Positions 24,001 through 33,000 of a stretch of 64,000 nucleotides of DNA are shown piece after piece. How positions within the stretch are numbered: position 1 is the stretch's first letter; every line of letters starts with the position of its first letter. The notes beneath the pieces are model-generated. The model did not search any database, was not told where the DNA came from, and saw only the letters and a program-made list of their open reading frames with translations. The stretch lies in the NCBI RefSeq assembly GCF_037126465.1, contig NW_026999451.1:248001-312000 (forward strand), written 5' to 3'. The translations under genes were made by a program, and so were the position numbers. The DNA comes from Ornithodoros turicata (Eukaryota > Arthropoda > Arachnida > Ixodida > Argasidae).

Positions 24001-27000
24001 GTCTCCAGCATTTTTCTGAGCCAGCTGAGTTTCGAGATTCGCACAAACGATGTAATACGCGTCTCTTACCCTTTGTTGCGAAACTCGGCATACAGGTCCT
24101 CATCGTATCGGAGAACCTTCTCTTAAATACTTTCTCTTAAATATGCTAAACAGGATGCCAAGTGTTACATCCCCTTCTACTTATGTCCTTCCCCTTTCTG
24201 GTCCAGTATAGCTTACGTAGTCGTTATCGACAGTTCCTTTACGTTAGCAAGTCGATTTTATCTTATCTTAATGAAAATTTAAAACCTCACTGCCCGGACG
24301 CATGTGTCTGTATCGCCTACAGTGAACTTCCTTTGCAGCCGTAATGACGTCCATTCCTTCAAACGAGTCGGAGCGTGAAGTTCACGAACTGCTTCAGCGA
24401 GCGGATCTCCTCACCTACTACGACAAGTTCATCGAGACAGGTGAGCCAGAATGCGACTTCGTGTCACCAAATATAGCGACCTCACTGGTACTTCGGTTGT
24501 TTTTTTTAAAGGGTTTTGTTTTAAGGTCACTATTTTTCGGCATGCTTGCTGAACGATTTTTCTGAAGTCAGCCTCGGTGGATCAGTGGTATACTGCGGCC
24601 AAGTGCCTCGGATTTGAAATGGCGCGAATAATAATAAAAATAAATAAATGAATAAAAAGGACAATTTCTCTCACTCGTAGAGCAGCGCCTTGCGTGGTCT
24701 ACAGTGCATTTAGTAAATCGTCTTCATGAGACTTGGAACGTGTTTAACTTAAGTGTTGAACTTGACCCTAGGCGTAGACAATGTCCAGCAGCTTTTTGAC
24801 TCGACGGCAGAAGAGTTCCAGGAGTTCATGGATCTTGTTGGCATGTCCGGATTTCCTTTTCAACTGATGAGGTTCCAGAATGAACTGGAACAGTGGACAG
24901 GACTCCCAGGTGAGCTACACACCACTGCACTGAGGCATAGCACTCGTACCTCGTATACTCCACCTTGGCATTCCTGCGCGGAACATAATGACTTTGGCGA
25001 ACATAATGACGCGGAACATAATGAATTTACACGCTCACCAACTATTTTTTAAATCTCCGCAATGCACCTAGTGTCCTGACTAACGACATAGACTGAAAGA
25101 ACGAACGAGCGTATGGACCGCATGACGGACACGCCTATACCCTAATATGCCGTTCAGTTTTTTTTTCTCAATTTACACGCTGTGTAGAACGTCGTGTCCA
25201 CAGTGCAAACTAATAACGTCTATCGAGGTCTCGCAACCCGTTTAGATACGCAGACCAAACAATCCACCGCTGTGTTTGTACTTATGTACCACATAATAGC
25301 CACCGTATTTCATTTAAATGGGCCCTAAAGATGGTCGTGTTTTGCGTCTCATAGGGTACTGGACGCAGGTGTATTCCTTATTGAATGGTTATTATGTTAA
25401 TACACGCACAATGCAGCGTAGGAAGTGTCTTTGTTATTGCCGTTTGGATGCGCTGGTGCTATACATTTTCCTTTGAGATGTCGTTCCAATGCATACACAA
25501 TGTATGTAAAGCATATAACGCAGATACGAGTTCAAATATCATTTTTTTTCCAGCGTGCCAACCAATCGCTTATTTTTTTTCAGTCACAATGACGTCCGTT
25601 CCGGCAACAAAACCGAGACTCTCGGAGATTCACCACCTCCTTGAACCAGCGGGTCTCCTCTCTTACTGCGAGAAATTCGAGGAAATAGGTGAGTACAAAC
25701 GATTAGCACAGCTTTCACAGCACACAACACACAGAGCACTTGTTGGTCTGTGCAGGCTATGGTAAGTGCATACTGAAAACTCTGTCTTTCCGTTCGAGCC
25801 AAAACGCACTCTGTCGCCTCATGCCATGGAACAACCGCATGAGTCAGTCAGAAGGGAAATACGCGAATCGTTATGGGTAATGATGATGAGTCCTTTCACT
25901 GAGTACATATTCCCAAATATGAGTCTTGGTATTTTTCGAGTAACGGATACTCCCAGAACATCAGGAACTTTATTTTAAGATGATGAATGGGGAGTTCCAT
26001 CGCCACGTCACATACTCTACCTGGTGGAGATGTGGGAAATGAAATAATGATCCCCTTTAGTATAAGGATCGAAGTCATACGGTGTCCAGAAAGGTGCAGA
26101 GAGCTTGGAGGGCAGAGCATTGGTGGGCTGCGGATGTGGCCAGGGACCAAGCAGTTTTCTGTGGAGAGGGGAGGATGGGCGAGAGTCCAGCTGACTAACG
26201 TTGGTAGTGTGGCCAAAGAAAAAGAATGTGACCACAGCGACAACGTCTGGAAGAGTGAACTTGTACACACTTTTACCGGATTGAGGCTTATTCGTGGAAG
26301 AAGCTAAGACACCATGCAGTATCTTACGACGAAATGTTAATCATTTGATGTCACGTAATTTATAAATAGTCCTAACGTGCGAAAAAGAACATTTAATGTA
26401 ACGTTTCAACGAGAACATTACATTCATTCGGAAATGCTCGTATACGAGCCCATGGGATTTCACGGTTACAGTTTTAGTCTTGGTGTGACGGCCGCACCTC
26501 AAGTGGCGAATTTCCCCATTCATTGTCATTAACTTATTTGTTGTTGTTGTTGGTGTGACGGGCGACTACGTTCGCCAATTTGTTTAATCTCGACCACGCT
26601 CGACATCGTAGCCCTTAAAGGCTTAGTAAACACCACTATGCGCAACGAACGCTCTTGAGCAACTCGATACGGATCGGAATCAACCTGCATCGAAAATGCC
26701 GTGCGAATTAGCGAATGTTTCTTTGAAGAATTTGCTTTTGTTGCAGTGACGTTCCTACCACACATGAACACCATCTCATGGTCAGCAGCACTGCCTACGA
26801 CAATGCCACTGCTCACACACTGGGTCTCGATATTGGTTACAATGGGGTCCATCGGTGACCAGGGACGGATTTAAAGGTCTGTCATGGGAGGGGGGGGGGG
26901 GGCGGTCGTAAGGAAATTTCGTGCTTTGCGGCGCAGCATCGTCCAGGATATAGGGTTTTTACAAAGGGAACACGACCGCATGAGGTCCCCCCCGTTACAT

Positions 27001-30000
27001 CCGCCCCTGTCGGTGACCCTGAATGAAAATGATTGTGTACGGTTTGTTGCGTGATCACCTGTTCGAAGTCATCGATCGGGGTCATTGGGCTGAGTCTTGG
27101 GAAAACCCAGGGAAAACCTCAGACAGCACAGCCGGTGACAGGATTCGAACCCGTGTCACCTCCTAGTCTCGGCGTGGAAAGCGATCATGACTAACGATCA
27201 TGACTGGTGACTGATGATCATATGACTAGTACACTCAAGGGGGGAAAAAGGAGTGGGACGGAGATCAATAGCGGCTCCTTATAGTCCCTTAGACTGCTAT
27301 TCCCTCCCCATTTTGGTGCCCTAACCCCGAGGTTTAGTCCCTAGGACTGCAAATTGTTACTGACCTTCGTAAAATGACTTTCAGAATGCAACAGTCTACG
27401 TAAATGTGTGCTGTTGGTCAGTTTGGTGGTATAAGACTTTATAATTGAGCCAACTTAGCGATATTCCACCCAGAGAGAGTAAGGAACTGTTAGCGCATCT
27501 TTCTTCTCAAATTGTACCCTATGTATGCCGCAAGGTTTTAGATCACTTGATTTTTTTGTGTAACATGTACGAAGGTGGATATAAGAACCTCCTGCGACGC
27601 ATTCGTATAAACTGTGTTCATAAAGCCTCAGACGATTTTAACCCCAGTGCTGAAATTTCCCTTAGGAATGGACAATGTGCAGCAGCTTCGCGACTTGACT
27701 GACGAAAAGTTCCACGAGGTCATCAACCGGGTAGACATGGCCAGGAAGCCGTTTCATGTAAAGAAACTCAAGAAGGTACTCGAAGAATGGACGGGGCCCA
27801 CAGGTAACCAAAAGGCCACCAAATTCGGGGGGTGGGGAAGGGATCCATTTTCTTGCACATGATGTTACACACAGTCGCACACTCCACGTTATTATTCCCT
27901 ATAGACTCACTTCAGTGCTTGACGTCATGGTCATGCGGCGGCGCTGCTATCGTGCTTGGTGGATGAAAACCGCGCGATGATTGAGTCATTGTGTGTTTTC
28001 GGTCAGTATCAAGGGCATGCCGCAACATGGTGTAGTCATTGCATGTCCTTCGCGGTACACAGTGGAGAAATACGTAGCACACACCGTGCGGTTTCCTATT
28101 CCGTTTCCTCTACCAGCGACGTCTACTCCATGCGCGTGAGCGGGCGCACCCTATTGATTACAAACAGAAGTGGGTCTATGCGTTACACAATGCCAAATAT
28201 ATTTTCCTCCAGAGCTTGTTAGTTGATTGGCAGATCCCCTGCTAGGTTTCCGACTATCATCTCTCGTGCGTTATTTTCTTTCTTCGTTTTATTTCTAATC
28301 TCTCCCATTACTCTGATGGGCAGCCCATTGGGCCAGCGTGCATAAATTTCTACTAAGGCAGGTGATAAGCAACGTGAGAAAGAAGCGACGTGGCGGCACT
28401 GCATGCCAGAGTCACCTTGAGGCCATTACATCGGTCTTTGTGTTTTCTAAAAAGGAGCTGTAAAGTAAATGGCACACATGTAGAACCTTTGCGCTTTCCT
28501 CAAAGCTCGTAACTTGGACGCTTCAGATGCCTAAAGTCTCTGCTGCAAACCCTCCTGCTCTTTCAGCAATTCAAATTCAAAAATTGCTTGCCGAGCAAAG
28601 GATGCCGAATCCGCGGGCTACTCAGACGCGACAACCCTTACTCGACTAGAACGCCGTCTACCGAAAAGGCAAGCAAACACCCAAGCGACTTCGTGGCCGT
28701 ATTCGCGAGTGCAGTGCACGCCTCGTCATCGAAGGTGCACGATTTGTGTTTCTCAGAAGACAAGCACGTAAGCCCGATATCCGTATGAACTATGAAGTGC
28801 TTGGATGCGAGTTTTCGAAGGCAGCAGCGATACAGAGACGCGGAGAGAGAGAAAGACCAACAGAGGGCGCGGACCGCGCACATACTCGAAAACTTCTGTT
28901 GTTACACTCGTATTCTGTTCTAGCATTGTTCTGAATTCATTAATCATTGGTACGGATCTTTTATCACAATATTGTTCCTTCACAATGCCCTTCAGTCGTC
29001 CATGTCGGCTTCCTCGTGCAGTACTAATTCTCCTGTTTTTTTTTCTCTTACATACATGGCATTCCCTATCGGCGAGACGTCCATTTGCATTCTTTCTCTT
29101 TATTCTGTTTCTCTATCTTGCTTGGATTCAGTGTATGAAATGCTTCATTGTTTGTTTGAGTCTAGTCTTGTGTACACACATTTGTGTACTTCTTTGTCTA
29201 CTTGCAAGGATATGATACTGTCCATGGCTATAAGGAAGCTCCACGCTTCCATCCCATTGTCTCCTGTTATGTGTCCGATGAAACAAACCTGTTCCCCTGA
29301 AATGACCGTCGTGGTCTCGAGAGCCAATTAACGAAACAAGCAGAGGTATCGATAAACACTGAAAACTCAAAGGCACTAGACAACAAACTAAAACAGAGCA
29401 GCGACGGCACATCGTTGCTGCTTTTATTATACAACTTGATCCCAGAGCAAAAAACAAGAGTCCCTGTAGCCTCAGTTGCTTCGCGGCGCAAACACCGAAA
29501 AACGAGAGTCGCGTTCCAGATACATTACCGCGCTTGACCTGTTTCTTGTATAATTCCAATTAGTGTTGCTTACGTTCCTAAATTCCCTAAATTACAGGAA
29601 TTTCTCGCTCCAAAGACATGGCTTCGACATCTGAATTGGATCCCAACATAGAAAGGTCGCCACAGTGGGAAGACGTCAGGAAGGAAATGCACGAAGCCAT
29701 TGCGGAGGAAGACGAGGCTCGTGTTCTAAAGTGCCTGGATGCTGCACCTGCTTTGAAACTTTGGCTGGATCCTGTTAAAAAAAAGTCAGCTCGTTACAGA
29801 GCTGTTAAAAAGAAATCCATCCGTATACATGGCCTCTTAGTCTCGCATGGATGTGGACTCAAGAACGACAAAGAAGCATCGTATTATCAATATCTGACAG
29901 GCGTTCATCGAGCTGAAATTCGACGGCAACGATACTACACCACAGAATGCGAGGGCTCCTACATCTATTACTTGAAAAGCAAATCAAGGCACGTCGGATG

Positions 30001-33000
30001 TGATGACTTCGAGGGGCGATTGGAGAAGATGTTCAGGGAACTTTCAACCGACCAATTAAACGAGAAAATATTGAAAGTTATTGCCACAGCACCGCATCTG
30101 GATATACGATTCGACTACAACAGTGAAAACGTTCAGGGGATCACGGGTTGCAGCGGCAGCCGCGTCCTCGGACTTGCTGATTATGAAAAGCAAAGAATTT
30201 CTATCGGAGGTGGAGCAACGGAAGCCGAAGTCCGGGGCACGTTTATTCACGAATCTTGTCATTTGGCACTTCATCTGGTCTATAAAAATGATGGCAAGCC
30301 ATATTTGCGCGAAGATACCGAAATGGAACGGAGATACAGAGCCATTCTGAATGACATAAAACGAAGAGAAAACGATGTGGATCTCTTGATACGACTCGCT
30401 TTGATGAAAAATGAAGAACAAGAAGCGATTGTTCGTATCCCACACATACTAACTCAATATGGCAGCGATCATGGAAATACGGTTCTCGAAAAGGAGGTAC
30501 CAGAGTTACGAAAGTTTTTCGAGGATACTGTCATCCCGGAAATGCAGAAATACATTCAAAATGGAATCCCGTCGATAGATGCAACCATGATAGAAAAGGT
30601 AAACGAGAGACTCAACAAAGCTTTCAACATTGACAAACTCAATGTCAAATTCGAGAACCAACCGAAGAACAGTGTCTGGGAAAACTGGTTGCTTCACGTA
30701 GTTACGGGTCCAGAACTGAGGCTTCTCGAAATAATGGTTCACAACGCTGTGCAATCTACGGGAGTTCCGTACATGTTTTTCGATGCAAAACAGCTGGACT
30801 CCGCACTGGAGGATGTGTTACTAGACTACAAATATGCTTTTGCGCTTGTAACGGTCCAACAAAACGAAGGCGTCCGAAAGATGATTAAACTTCTCAGTGA
30901 AGTCTCTTGTGTCACTGGATCAAAAGTCATCTTGCTCGTGGAAGACAGTGGTAAAGACTACTTGGTGAAACAAGTGCAAGAAGATGCATTCTTTGGCGAG
31001 AGGCACAAAGTTCATAGGATCGACGAAGCAAGCTTTGAGCATGTTACGTATAGCTGCAAAAAAGGGATTTTCGAAAATTCCCGCGTAAAACTTCAGGGCC
31101 AAGACGTTTCTAAGCTTAAGGACGCAACGAATATAGATACCTTCATACGTTGCGTAGACACCCCTGTTTTTCTAAAGCTCTGTGAATCAATGAACATTGA
31201 CGTGGGACCTCCTCTTCATGAACTACAAGAACGTGTTCAGATCTATTACGTGGAAAGAGAGTGTAGAAGAGCCGTGGAAATTAACTTGAAAGAATGCAAT
31301 CTAGGCGACGACAGTGAGGCTTTCGCACTTCTGGGCTGTACACACAATCAGGTCGCAACACTTCTACCTCACGGTTGTATGGCAAAGGCCAAGGAGGAAT
31401 TAACGAAGTTCGAGAAATTCGTACTCCTCCAAGAACCACGTGGCTACGAAGCCCTCCTGGAAAATGTTCATTTCCTAAACAAAGTAGCGCACCTGCTAAA
31501 GTTCGAGGAACCTCGTAAGAGGCTCTTGTGGACAAAATCAAACGGTCGTCTCAGTCACCTTCCAATGACGGGAAGTGAGAGTTACACCGAGGACGCGTTG
31601 TTAAAGGTAAACGAGAAGGTAGTCATTGTCTCTGGTGCACCAGGTATGGGAAAGAGTGTGTTGGCATCTCGGTTGTGCACACAGTTAAAAAGTCAAGACA
31701 AGAAGCGGTGGGTGCTCTACGTCGACCTTCTTCAGCAAATGGCATTAGTTAGAACGACGCTGCCTAGTCTGGAATATCTAGCGGAGATGTGCCAAGTACG
31801 AAAAGATGGTCTCGAGTTCGCTTTCTTCGAGGAAAGCTTGAAGAATGGTAGCCCTTTCGAGGTCGTCGTCATGTTGGATGGCTTCGATGAAGTCAAAGAG
31901 AAATGTCGCAAGTGTGTACTCGACTTTATTCTGTTTCTAGCTAACAAAAAAATTTACAAGGTGTACCTATTTACTCGCACTGTGTGTAAACCCCATGCAC
32001 AAGATGTCCTGCAGACGGCGTCATATGATCTCGTTCCTTTTTCTGATGAAAACCAGAATGATTTCCTCAAAAGATATTGGGCCCAAAGAAAAACTCAAGC
32101 GAGCAGCAAAAAGGCATTTCTGCAAAAATTCCAGCAACTGTACGGGACATTGAAGAAGAAAAACAAGACAATCCTGGAAACCCCTCTCCTACTTCGTATG
32201 ATGGCTCAGATGGAGAGCGGGGAAATTACAAAGTCGGGCAATTACTCTTCGTTGCTCAAAATTGTTGACATTTCCGGTGGGAGCAGTATATACACTGTAC
32301 ACATCTACAAGATGTTTGTCGAGTACAAGCACCTTGTGCACCGAAAAGAAAAGGTGAAGGAAGACATCTCCCGAAGTGCTGTGCGAGGGGACAACCATGA
32401 CGCGAAGTCTCCATTCTACGTAAACCATGGTCTCCTCGCTATGAAGTGTATATTTCCTCAGGATATATTGGAAACCTTATTGAACGAAGACGAATTAGAG
32501 CAGTTAGATCCCGAAGGACGTTTCATCACCGGAGTTGATTCTTTCAAAGAAGGTTTTGTGAATAGAATTAACGACGCAGGAATTCCCGTGTTCGTTCATA
32601 AGACTTTCGCCGAATTTTTCGCAGCTCACTACCTGTTGGAAAGGGTAAAAGGAAGAAAAAAATCCAGGTTTAGGGAAAATGTTGTCGGATTGTATGGTAA
32701 AAAAGACTACGAGGGTGTAATGATGTTGTTCGATGGACTGGCGTCGGAGTCCTATCCACTTCACTCTGCCGTGATCAACAACGACGCTTCATATTTTGAG
32801 CAACATGTTATCCAAAGAGATGATATGTTGAAGGTGGATCAGCTCAAAAGGACGCCATTACACGTAGCTGCCCTGCATGCTGATGAAACGGCATTGAAGA
32901 GGCTTCCAATGGATGATGAACTAATCAGGGATGATTTGTTTCAAATGTCACCATTCGAGTACGTAGAACTCTTTTCCCCATGGGGCGCAGAGTGGATGAA

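Larger units (their letters stand above)
25689..27665. other. Intron A5-B5
   Basis: 2.0 kb. It holds a hAT MITE with clear target duplications (26860-27009) and a reversed SINE (about 27079-27200). Open frames at 25.9-26.3 kb were judged spurious. Confidence 0.6.

Noticed and set aside
28805..29559. Overlapping open frames of up to 143 codons in the last intron
   Set aside because: Hydrophobic or Ser/Arg-rich low-complexity translations on both strands, no motif, and located in an intron of the main gene.
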